From Kosakonia sp. H02 (GTDB lineage Bacteria; Pseudomonadota; Gammaproteobacteria; Enterobacterales; Enterobacteriaceae): a stretch of 64,000 nt of DNA. The DNA is taken from positions 2,232,001 to 2,296,000 of the forward strand of contig CP131915.1 of assembly GCA_030704225.1 (NCBI GenBank). The letters run 5' to 3'. The notes under the pieces are model-generated. The model saw only the letters and a program-made list of their open reading frames with translations, had not been told where the DNA came from and searched no databases. This document shows, piece after piece, positions 26,195 through 34,033 of the stretch. The position numbers and the translations under genes are program-made. Numbering within the stretch: position 1 is the stretch's first letter; each line of letters starts with the position of its first letter.

Positions 26195-27160
26195 TTACTT
26201 CACTTCCATCCCTTTTGCCTGCAAATCTGCATGGTATGACGAGCGAACAAACGGGCCACACGCTGCATGGGTGAAGCCCATTGCCAGCGCTTCTTCTTTC
26301 ATCTCATCAAACTCATCCGGGCTGACATAACGCTGTACCGGCAGATGATGACGGCTTGGCTGTAAATATTGCCCCAGCGTCAGCATCGTTACGCCGTGAC
26401 GACGCAAGTCGCGCATCACCTCGATAATTTCTGCGTTTGTTTCGCCTAAACCGACCATCAGGCCGGATTTAGTTGGGATCTCCGGATGGGCTTCTTTAAA
26501 GCGCTCCAGCAGCTTTAAAGACCAGTTGTAATCCGCGCCCGGACGCACCTGGCGATAAACACGCGGTACGTTTTCCAGGTTGTGGTTGAAGACGTCTGGC
26601 GGCGTGGCGGTGAGGATATCCAGCGCGCGATCCATACGGCCGCGGAAATCCGGTACCAGCGTTTCGATTTTGATCGACGGGTTTTTTTCACGAATAGCGG
26701 TGATGCAATCGGCAAAGTGCTGAGCGCCACCATCGCGCAGATCGTCACGGTCAACAGAGGTGATCACGACATAACGCAGCGCCATATCGGCAATCGTCTG
26801 CGCCAGTTTTTGCGGTTCGTTCGCATCCGGCGCGACAGGGCGACCATGTGCCACATCGCAGAATGGGCAGCGACGCGTACAGATTGCGCCGAGGATCATA
26901 AAAGTCGCCGTACCGTGGTTGAAACACTCAGCAAGGTTCGGGCAGGATGCTTCTTCGCACACAGAGTGCAGCCCGTTTTTGCGCATGGCGGCTTTAATAC
27001 CCTGGATACGGGAGGAGTCGGCCGGGAGTTTGATTTTCATCCATTCCGGTTTTCTTAACAGGGCTTCGCGCTCTGTCACCACATTTTTAACCGGGATAAG
27101 AGCCATTTTATCGGCATCGCGATATTTAACACCGCGTTCCATCACAATGGGTTTACTCAT
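26195..27160 (-). CDS. lipA: Lipoyl synthase
   Basis: 321 residues. Radical-SAM enzyme with two [4Fe-4S] clusters: the auxiliary site CEEASCPNLAEC and the SAM site CTRRCPFC are both complete, and the C-terminal RSSYHA Ser ligand is present. It inserts two sulfurs into octanoyl groups on lipoate-dependent enzymes, acting after LipB. Gene order lipB-ybeF-lipA is as in E. coli. Confidence 0.98.
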   Translation of the reverse strand: MSKPIVMERGVKYRDADKMALIPVKNVVTEREALLRKPEWMKIKLPADSSRIQGIKAAMRKNGLHSVCEEASCPNLAECFNHGTATFMILGAICTRRCPFCDVAHGRPVAPDANEPQKLAQTIADMALRYVVITSVDRDDLRDGGAQHFADCITAIREKNPSIKIETLVPDFRGRMDRALDILTATPPDVFNHNLENVPRVYRQVRPGADYNWSLKLLERFKEAHPEIPTKSGLMVGLGETNAEIIEVMRDLRRHGVTMLTLGQYLQPSRHHLPVQRYVSPDEFDEMKEEALAMGFTHAACGPFVRSSYHADLQAKGMEVK

Positions 27161-27370
27161 AGCGTGCGTGTTCCAGTTGCGGATAACGAAGAAGGCATTT
27201 CAATTCAAGTGAACGTTGTATTTATCAACTATTTTTGAATTAACGTACGCGCAGTATACCATTGATGAAGAGCAGAAAGCAGCCTGACAACTGGCCAATT
27301 TGTAAAATAGTTGTTGTTTTGAGCCAGATGCCCAGTAAGGGGAAGTCGTTTCACCTGGCGTGTACGAGCG

Positions 27371-28324
27371 TTAAAAAGCCCGTCGGATCACATCGATAAC
27401 ATTTTCCAGTACCGGATCGCGCAAACTTAACTTGTTGTAATAAAGCGAGATATCGAGGCGTTCGTTATTGACAGGCGAAAAAGGTATCTCGACCAGCGGC
27501 CAGCAACCGCGGAACAATTCATACAAACGCATGGGCATCAGACCCAGCAGATCGCTGTTGCCGACCAGTGCTGCAATAGTAAACATATTGTAACTGCTAA
27601 ACGTCACCTGCCGTTCCGGGAAGAGATCCTGCATCCGCTGACGCAACGCGCTCAGATTTTGTCCTTCCATCATCAACAGCGTGTGCTCATATTTCTGCAA
27701 AACGAGTTCGTTGATCGGTTCATTCAGGCAAGGGTGCCCTTTACGGCACACCAGCATTAGCCGGTCGCTATAGAGCACGTGATGGCTGATGGTTCGCGAG
27801 CTGGCAATATGCGTATCGATAATTAAATCGGTCTGAAATTGGCTGAGCTGGCTTTCAGCATCGTTGACCGGAATATTACGCATCATCAGATGTGGTGCGC
27901 TCTCTTTTATTGCCTGAAAGATGACGGGAATGACTAACGCGCCGACAGAAGGCGTGGTGCCGACGGTAATTGTTCGCTGCTTGTCATAACTGCCGGTGAG
28001 ATCCAGCGCACCGAGAATAGACTCCAGCCCCTGGCTGATATATTCGTGCAAATGGGAAGCATAGGCCGTTGGCGTAACGCCCTGACCTTTGCGAATGAAA
28101 AGCGGGTCGGGAAATATCGAGCGCAATTTCTGAATGGACTGGCTAATAGCGGAAGGTGTTAAGTTGAGCACTTTCGCCGCATTGACTATCCCTTTGTGGA
28201 CATATACTGCCTCAAAAATAGTCAATAAATTGAGATCAATATTGCGCAGCGTGCGGAAGATTTGCGGCTTATCGTCCTGGGGACGCACGGTTATTCGCTT
28301 TTCCGGCAGGTTATTATTATCCAC
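27371..28324 (-). CDS. ybeF: LysR-type transcriptional regulator YbeF
   Basis: 317 residues. The winged-helix DNA-binding domain (LNLLTIFEAVYVHKGIVNAA, then TPSAISQSIQKL) begins at about residue 30 after a hydrophilic N-terminal extension; the rest is the two-lobe effector domain. GTG start at 28324 with GGAG seven bases upstream. The target and ligand are unknown. Between lipA and lipB in its usual position. Confidence 0.9.
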   Translation of the reverse strand: MDNNNLPEKRITVRPQDDKPQIFRTLRNIDLNLLTIFEAVYVHKGIVNAAKVLNLTPSAISQSIQKLRSIFPDPLFIRKGQGVTPTAYASHLHEYISQGLESILGALDLTGSYDKQRTITVGTTPSVGALVIPVIFQAIKESAPHLMMRNIPVNDAESQLSQFQTDLIIDTHIASSRTISHHVLYSDRLMLVCRKGHPCLNEPINELVLQKYEHTLLMMEGQNLSALRQRMQDLFPERQVTFSSYNMFTIAALVGNSDLLGLMPMRLYELFRGCWPLVEIPFSPVNNERLDISLYYNKLSLRDPVLENVIDVIRRAF

Positions 28325-28630
28325 GCTTGTGCTCCGTTTTCATTCGCAATATGAATGATAGTTGAATTTGTTTTTTATGATCGTTATTGCTCTGAGTCAA
28401 CGTCCTGTCTCATCTCATCATTACGTAGATTTTTCATCGCGATGCCGGGCAATGCATTCGAGAAATGATTGGCCTGAAGCACGTATACGAAGTCTGGCGA
28501 AGCATTAAGAAACTTAATAGCCAGAAAAGGCAGGCAGGTTGAAAATAGAGAATATGGCTTCTATTGTAAAGCGCTAACAGGCCAAATAAATAACGACCCG
28601 CACAAATTGCGGGTCAAAATACATCATATA
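28325..28630. other. ybeF-lipB intergenic region
   Basis: 306 bases. It holds the lipB terminator at its right end and the ybeF promoter region at its left. No conserved gene seen. Confidence 0.5.
28595..28615 (-). terminator. lipB terminator
   Basis: GACCCGCA, five-base loop, TGCGGGTC, followed on the minus strand by GTTATTTATTT, 16 bases after the lipB stop. Confidence 0.7.
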
Positions 28631-29272
28631 TTAAGCACCCATATATTGATGTGGTGGATTGTTTAGTAGCGCTAAAAACTGCTGGATAAGAATTGTCCTT
28701 ATTTTATCCATATCCGCATTAGCCGCCAGTTGGTTGACCTGCGTCATTTCCATACCGGCATAACCGCAGGGATTGATGCGCAGAAACGGCGCCAGATCCA
28801 TATCGATATTCAGTGCCAGGCCATGAAATGAGCAGCCTTTACGAATGCGCAAACCCAGCGAGCAAATTTTCTTACCTTGTACGTAAACGCCTGGTGCATC
28901 GGCCCGCGCTTTCGCCTCGATATCCAGCGACGCCAGTGTATTAATGACCGTATTTTCCAGCAGCGTAACGAGTTCGCGTACGCCAATTTTGCGACGCTTC
29001 AGGTTAATTAATACATACATCACCTGCTGACCCGGCCCGTGGTAAGTCACCTGGCCGCCGCGATCGCTTTGAATGACCGGAATATCGCCCGCAGCCAGCA
29101 CATGCTCAGCTTTGCCCGCCTGACCCTGGGTAAAAACCGGATGGTGCTCGACCAGCCAGATTTCATCAGGCGTGGTATCGGTGCGGGTATCGGTAAATTC
29201 GTGCATCGCCCGGGAGACAGGCTCATAAGGCTGTAAGCCCAGATTACGGATAAGAATGGTGTCCTGAGACAA
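28631..29272 (-). CDS. lipB: Octanoyl-[ACP]:protein octanoyltransferase
   Basis: 213 residues. The motif GGQVTYHGPGQQVMY and the catalytic Cys/Lys region (GKKICSLGLRI) are present. It moves octanoate from acyl carrier protein to the E2 and GcvH domains, where LipA then acts. TTG start at 29272, as in E. coli, with GGAG nine bases upstream. 87 bases after ybeD. Confidence 0.96.
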   Translation of the reverse strand: MSQDTILIRNLGLQPYEPVSRAMHEFTDTRTDTTPDEIWLVEHHPVFTQGQAGKAEHVLAAGDIPVIQSDRGGQVTYHGPGQQVMYVLINLKRRKIGVRELVTLLENTVINTLASLDIEAKARADAPGVYVQGKKICSLGLRIRKGCSFHGLALNIDMDLAPFLRINPCGYAGMEMTQVNQLAANADMDKIRTILIQQFLALLNNPPHQYMGA

Positions 29273-29359
29273 AACGGCATCTCCGGCGGAGAAAAGAGTG
29301 CGGGGAGTATATCACAGCGAAAACGTTACCCGAATGGCTCCGGGCAACGTCCTGGACGA

Positions 29360-29623
29360 TTACAGCACCATACGAACAATTTCGATGTTGCCGAGCTCTT
29401 CGTACAGCGTTTCAACCTGCTCAATATGCGTCGCGGTGATGGTGATCGAGACCGAGTGGTAGTTGCCTTTGCTGCTCGGTTTTACCTGCGGAGAGTAGTC
29501 ACCTGGCGCATGGCGCTGTACCACTTCAACCACCAGATCAACCAGCTCTGGTTTCGCCAGACCCATCACTTTGTAAGTAAAGGGAGTCGGGAATTCAAGC
29601 AGTTCTTTAAGATTGGTTTTCAT
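29360..29623 (-). CDS. ybeD: DUF493 family protein YbeD
   Basis: 87 residues, same length as E. coli YbeD. The alpha/beta fold resembles the regulatory ACT-like domain of DUF493 (FPTPFTYKVMGLAKPELVDLVVEVV, then YHSVSITITA). Function unknown. Located between dacA and lipB, as in E. coli. Confidence 0.95.
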   Translation of the reverse strand: MKTNLKELLEFPTPFTYKVMGLAKPELVDLVVEVVQRHAPGDYSPQVKPSSKGNYHSVSITITATHIEQVETLYEELGNIEIVRMVL

Positions 29624-29646
29624 GTCAGCTCCGGCGTAAAAAATAA

Positions 29647-29675
29647 CAACTCCTGCCGAAGGGGCAGGAGTTTTT
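29647..29675 (-). terminator. dacA terminator
   Basis: AACTCCTGCC and GGCAGGAGTT pair around a five-base region; GTTATTTTTT follows on the minus strand. It lies between the dacA stop and ybeD. Confidence 0.75.
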
Positions 29676-29725
29676 GAGATGCTAAGTATATGGGGGCAGA
29701 GATCACACTTTCAAGTGTTCAATTT

Positions 29726-30028
29726 TTAGCCAAACCAGTGATGGAACATCAATTTAATGTAATCAATGATTTTGCCGAAAAAGTTGCCTTCAGGAATTTC
29801 CTGCAACACCACCAGCGGACGCTGTTCAATGGTTTTGCCATCAAGCTGGAAGTTAATCGAACCCACGACCTGATTTTTTTGCAGCGGCGCGTGCAACTCG
29901 CTGGTATTCAACACATAACTCGCTTTCAGATCTTTCATACGACCGCGAGGAATGGTCAGGTACACGTCTTTATCGACGCCCAGAGAAGCGCGATCGCTGT
30001 CGCCGAACCAGGCTGGCTCAGAAGCGAA
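29726..30028 (-). pseudogene. dacA: C-terminal fragment of D-alanyl-D-alanine carboxypeptidase DacA
   Basis: About 100 C-terminal residues of PBP5. The reading FASEPAWFGDSDRASLGVDK continues without a break to the amphipathic membrane anchor DYIKLMFHHWFG. Upstream of about base 30,028 the match to dacA ends abruptly. The serine-protease-like catalytic domain (about 300 residues with SxxK, SxN, KTG) is absent, and rlpA and mrdB, which normally follow, are absent too. The fragment would have no activity. Either a genomic rearrangement or a joining error made the junction; see findings. Confidence 0.9.
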
Positions 30029-30905
30029 TCACTGCGGTTGTCCACAGGGCACTAATTTTCTCATCGCGCCTGGCACCGTTGAGGTTAATACCCCTTCTTG
30101 GGCTATAGCGCCTGTAGAGCCAGTGCAGCACGCACTGGCAGCGAAGAAGCAAAACAGCTTTGCTGACACCTGCAAGCCAGAAGATAACCAGCTATTGAAC
30201 GGTGTTTACATCTGGACCGAAACCGGACATGCTTTTGTTTCCGTGCATGAAGACAATACTGTATACCTTTACACCTATGGCAGATACGGACGAACTGGTG
30301 GGCCATTTGGGATGACGGGTGATGGCATTCTCGATTTTATGAAAGGTGATGATGCCCGAGACTATTACAGAAAAGAACTTTACGAAAACAACGCTCGAGT
30401 TTTTAAAATCAATGATGCTGGCATACCAGAAACCCGTGCTTTCTTTGAAAATTTGTGGAAAGGGGGGCGAAAGCCCAAAGGGATAGAGGAAAACAGTGCT
30501 ACAGATCGAACTGGTCACTCTATTGACTCCTACGATGTAACGGGAAGCAACTGCACAACGCACACTGTTGCTGGCATAAAAGCCGCAGGCTCAACGATCT
30601 TTGATACAAGCTACAGCTCAAAAAATACTCAGCTTCCTATTGAATCAGAAGAGCATTTTACCATACCAGTATCACTGCAAACTTATCTTCTCAGCAAAAG
30701 CCGTAGCCTACAGTCAATGGCTGTTGTAGAAGTTACTGACGAGTTTAAAAACCTGTATCCGAACGTGAACGGACAACACGTATCCCCGGAAGGAAGGGCA
30801 GGCAAAGCCAAACGATACGCCGCAGAAACAATGTCTACAATAGGTTCGATTTCTCCATACTCAGGCGAAAATGTTGGCGGTGTTCTTGGAGATTATGATG
30901 AGTAG
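30027..30905 (+). pseudogene. Probable type VI secretion effector, 5'-truncated
   Basis: About 290 residues in frame from the junction with dacA. It begins inside a Cys-rich segment (NHCGCPQGTNFLIAPG), and a start codon of its own is not visible; the apparent ATG at 29952 lies in antisense dacA. From memory the sequence resembles C-terminal toxin modules of PAAR/VgrG-linked effectors of enterobacteria. The pair GHAFVSVH and GSNCTTHTV may be the His and Cys of a permuted papain-like (NlpC/P60-type) hydrolase; this is inference. It is followed, with overlap, by two paralogous membrane proteins that suit an immunity role. The N-terminal delivery part is missing. Confidence 0.5.
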
Positions 30906-31167
30906 TTCAACTAAAACCATTCTTAGATGGGCTGGAATAGTCGCTGTATCACTTTGCTACTTTATTACTCTGATAGCATCAACATTCACTTTTAGTGCAT
31001 TCAGGGAAAGAGAAAGTATGCGTTTTTCTGGCCCAATCTCATTAAAAGCTTACCAAGCTTCGATAGACTCGATCATGCAAGCCACTGATGGCATTTTTAC
31101 TGTCGCCCTTTTTGGTTTTGCGATCTGCGTGCCTCTTATTCTGCTTATCTTTAAAAAGGTGAGATGA
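30898..31167 (+). CDS. Small two-helix membrane protein, immunity candidate 1
   Basis: 89 residues from the ATG at 30898, which overlaps the effector stop; the longer frame to 30871 lies in the effector gene. Two membrane helices (about residues 10-32 and 65-85) flank a loop of about 35 residues likely to face the periplasm. It ends FAICVPLILLIFKKVR, shared with the next gene. Coupled translation with a putative periplasm-acting effector suggests immunity. No named family recognised. Confidence 0.7.
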   Translation: MSSSTKTILRWAGIVAVSLCYFITLIASTFTFSAFRERESMRFSGPISLKAYQASIDSIMQATDGIFTVALFGFAICVPLILLIFKKVR

Positions 31168-31427
31168 TGAATAAGAAGTTCTGGATCAGATGGGTAAGTA
31201 TCGTGCTGATCTGCGTAACCTATTACGTTATCGTGCTTTACTTCGATCTTGTCTTCGCCGTTAACTTTTCAGAGACAGTAAGCCAAGGATGGGATTTTAC
31301 ACCTTCTCAGCTAACGTTGTTTGTTATGGAGCTATCGCAAAATCACTCTGATTCGGCGTTAGCCTCTGTCATTGGTTTCGCTGTTTGCGTCCCTCTGATC
31401 CTGCTTATCTTCAAGAAAGTGAGATGA
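31167..31427 (+). CDS. Small two-helix membrane protein, immunity candidate 2
   Basis: 86 residues. Overlaps the stop of its paralogue; the ATG at 31167 has AAGG seven bases upstream, while the in-frame ATG at 31164 would be four bases away. Same architecture: a first helix (VSIVLICVTYYVIVLYF), a loop of about 35 residues, a second helix ending FAVCVPLILLIFKKVR. The C-terminal 16 residues are nearly identical to the first copy but differ at many silent positions, so the duplication is old. The loops have diverged strongly. Confidence 0.7.
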   Translation: MNKKFWIRWVSIVLICVTYYVIVLYFDLVFAVNFSETVSQGWDFTPSQLTLFVMELSQNHSDSALASVIGFAVCVPLILLIFKKVR

Positions 31428-31432
31428 CCGCC

Positions 31433-31454
31433 AAGGCTGGATCTCTCCAGCCTT
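31433..31454 (+). terminator. Hairpin after the immunity candidates
   Basis: AAGGCTGG, six-base loop, CCAGCCTT: a perfect 8-bp stem six bases after the stop. No T-run follows (GCCCC), so it may be a Rho-dependent or stability element. Confidence 0.5.
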
Positions 31455-31949
31455 GCCCCATTCTCCCTGATTTTAGGCATAACAAACCTAATGCCCGATT
31501 GGTGATACAACATCAAGCGGAGCGGCGCGACATCATCCGGGGTTATGTCATTACAACGTGGCTTATCAGCGCGCTCGTGTATCCTCAACGGGAACCGTGA
31601 GCCAGACGGAGACAGAGCCTGCATATCGTGTGCAGGTACGAATATCACCATAAACCTGTTTATTCCCTGCAACGTCATCCCGACGTGTGGCATAAGGGAG
31701 CATCGGGCGGAATGCGCCTCGCTGTAAGTTTCAGGGATTGTTTAGAGACGGTGGCTACGTCATAGCTTTCAAGTTGAGTCAGTACGTGTTTGACGCTTGG
31801 AACTACACGCCGCTATGAGTTAACATCCCAATTACCACTATCAACCACAGCGGCTTTTTCAAGGGACATAACAGAGCATTTCTTACAGGCAAAAGAGACA
31901 GATTTAATCGTCTAACTAGCTGTATTGTAAGGAATTTAGTGACTTGGTG
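31455..31949. other. Non-coding stretch left of the mobile element
   Basis: About 500 bases with no convincing gene. Short frames exist, but none has a ribosome binding site or recognisable sequence. It may hold decayed remnants of an earlier insertion beside leuX. Confidence 0.4.
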
Positions 31950-31967
31950 CGAAGGCCGGACTCGAAC
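31950..31967. repeat. attL: copy of the leuX 3' end
   Basis: CGAAGGCCGGACTCGAAC is identical to 46835-46852 inside the tRNA-Leu gene and is in the same orientation. Outside this core the match extends by TGGTG with one missing base. Confidence 0.88.
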
Positions 31968-32018
31968 ATCGCAACTATCCTTATGATCTTAAGAGATTAA
32001 AATTTACCAAAGAGGGTA

Positions 32019-32042
32019 TGATACCATCATTGATACCATCAG
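32019..32042. repeat. Left integrase arm-type repeats (candidate)
   Basis: GATACCATCA occurs twice, 12 bases apart (32020-32029 and 32032-32041), within 75 bases of the attL core. Related decamers lie beside the other att site. The spacing fits arm-type binding sites of a tyrosine recombinase. Confidence 0.5.
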
Positions 32043-32325
32043 ATCCTATTGATACATATCGGTTTGATTATAATCAGTTGGCAGCATTTATGCTTATGAA
32101 AAGTATATACATTCTTAATAAAAAAAGAAGACTATTCGTTAAAAAAGCGATTTATAAGCATTCAGTATATAACTATTGATGGGCAAGATAGACATACTAA
32201 AGTAGTAATTCAAGCCCACACAAAACATATGATAGTAAAATAGAACAGGCTTTACAATGGGATGTAAAGCTTGTTCTACTTTCTAACATACCTTCAATGA
32301 ATTCTATATGAACTACCGTATCAAA
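32043..32325. other. AT-rich spacer downstream of the nuclease gene
   Basis: 283 bases without a gene. A T-rich inverted repeat around GTAAAGC/GCTTTAC at 32250-32275 may end the defence operon. Confidence 0.4.
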
Positions 32326-33405
32326 CTAAACAGCTTGATTTTCAATTTCCTCATCACGAGCCAGGTCTGTCTTATTGTACATTCTATAGTTTATGTATTT
32401 CACATCATATTTTCCCGCGACTAATGGGATAACAGCAAACTCACTATTCTTTTCACGCCCATCAAATGAAAAAAGATATTTAGATTTGGCATCCATATCT
32501 AAAGCATAGTCTCTTGCTTGTAAGACTCCCTTATATAACCAGCGTCGGTTGTAGTTATCGCTTTTTTCATGCCTCAATACTTTTAGCTCAATAATGCATG
32601 GACCTTGATCTACACCCATCGCATTCGAATGAATAAAGATGTCAATCCTTCCACTGTTCACATTAGGCTCAGCAGCTACATTTTCCTTACCTAACTTATT
32701 TTGCAAGCTATCTCCCAATCTTGCGGAAATACGTGTCTCAGCTTTTGCTATAAGTTTAAATTCAGTTTGCTTATCCCAGATCATCATAGTGGAACTGGGA
32801 TATTTAAGTTCTTTTTGATAAAAATCGTCAGTGTGCTTTTCAAGCTCAGCACAATTGTAAGTAATTTGTTTAGCATTTAGATCATAGATATCTGCATCAG
32901 CATCAGCGTTTTTTGCGTCTGGGAAAGCACTAAGCATGGAACAATCATGAGCGTATTGACAATAACTAATATTGACAGGACTTAAGCTTAATATTTTTTC
33001 AATCTCTGCCGAAAAAATATTATGCATTTCTATTTCGTCTGTGCTGGAATCACAACCTACATCCAATATTCTAACCTTAGATAATCGCACATCTAATGAA
33101 AGAATTACTTTGCCTTTTATCCCTATATTCATTGATGAAAAAAATCTATCAACTCCCTTCCCCAAATGCTCTACATCTCTTTTTATTTCGTTAGGGATAA
33201 GAATAAACAAACAATCGCCGGTTAATTTGTCATTAACAAACCGCATCCTTTTTCTAAGAAAGGCTTTAACATTTGCAGCAAAATTATAGGGGTCAGAAAT
33301 AGCTCCTGACGGTAAACTATTACAAGAATCAGGTATGCTGTTTTGAGTCAAAGCTACACCTTCAGGATTCATCATTTCATTAAATTTATTTTTATCTATC
33401 TTCAT
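32326..33405 (-). CDS. RecB-like PD-(D/E)XK nuclease of the defence cluster
   Basis: 359 residues from the ATG at 33405, which has GAGGAG six bases upstream; a longer frame to 33426 does not. The C-terminal half shows a nuclease core: GRID255 in NSGRIDIFIHS, E273-L-K275 in CIIELKVLRHE, and Q296ARDY300, the QxxxY motif of RecB-type enzymes. The N-terminal 200 residues are not recognised and may sense the target. It overlaps the upstream gene by 14 bases and is the last gene of the four-gene cluster. Likely the effector that cuts DNA. The family assignment is by motif, not by search. Confidence 0.72.
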   Translation of the reverse strand: MKIDKNKFNEMMNPEGVALTQNSIPDSCNSLPSGAISDPYNFAANVKAFLRKRMRFVNDKLTGDCLFILIPNEIKRDVEHLGKGVDRFFSSMNIGIKGKVILSLDVRLSKVRILDVGCDSSTDEIEMHNIFSAEIEKILSLSPVNISYCQYAHDCSMLSAFPDAKNADADADIYDLNAKQITYNCAELEKHTDDFYQKELKYPSSTMMIWDKQTEFKLIAKAETRISARLGDSLQNKLGKENVAAEPNVNSGRIDIFIHSNAMGVDQGPCIIELKVLRHEKSDNYNRRWLYKGVLQARDYALDMDAKSKYLFSFDGREKNSEFAVIPLVAGKYDVKYINYRMYNKTDLARDEEIENQAV

Positions 33406-34033
33406 GATAATTCTCCTCTTGCACATGGAGGGTATTAGTTAAATATGAAATGTAGCGATGAATACCTTCTCTTGGTGTTTGCAAGCGACTTGTAGGAAAT
33501 AATTTTGAAACAGCATATCTTGTGTAATTATTATCAGGAATTGAAATATCAACGCCCTGACCATCCTCTACTGCTTTATAGTGTATCTCGTAGCTATTTA
33601 TATTTAATATTTCTTCGTGATGAAGCAGAGATAAAGCTCCAAAAAACTCTCGCAGAAAGAAAGAATAGTTTTCTAAAATTGACTGTTCATTTATTTTATC
33701 TGTAATAGATAAGCCATACTTCGTTATCCGATAATTACCTTTTAACCAAAATCCATATTCATCCTGAATCACAGAGATATCAGTGGCCTCAATAACTCTT
33801 TGTGCAACGAGAATACCAATATCATATTGGGCTTGCGGAAAATATGGTCCACGACGATGTTTTAGCGTGTATTCATTAGGCATTTTTACCTTAGACAATG
33901 GGGATAACACATTTGCTAAATAAATGAATCTATGCAACATCTCCATAGAAATGGGATATAGAGCACATCTTTCAGCCGCCTCAAAAAAAAGCGTCAACCA
34001 TCCTAATGAGGCCAAGCGAGTCTGTTTATTCAT
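33392..34033 (-). CDS. Middle component of a putative ABC-three-component system
   Basis: 213 residues, no strong motif. Helix-rich start (LASLGWLTLFFEAAERCALYP, near residues 8-28) followed by a region with charged helices. Size, position between an SMC-like ATPase and an effector, and overlaps on both sides (eight bases with the ATPase gene, 14 with the nuclease gene) match the 'middle component' of predicted ABC-3C conflict systems. That is an inference from layout; I could not match it to a numbered middle-component family. Confidence 0.55.
   Translation of the reverse strand: MNKQTRLASLGWLTLFFEAAERCALYPISMEMLHRFIYLANVLSPLSKVKMPNEYTLKHRRGPYFPQAQYDIGILVAQRVIEATDISVIQDEYGFWLKGNYRITKYGLSITDKINEQSILENYSFFLREFFGALSLLHHEEILNINSYEIHYKAVEDGQGVDISIPDNNYTRYAVSKLFPTSRLQTPREGIHRYISYLTNTLHVQEENYHEDR

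Noticed and set aside
29952..30026. ATG at 29952 as the start of the effector gene
   Set aside because: It lies inside antisense dacA; the residues before NHCGCP come from the dacA fragment.
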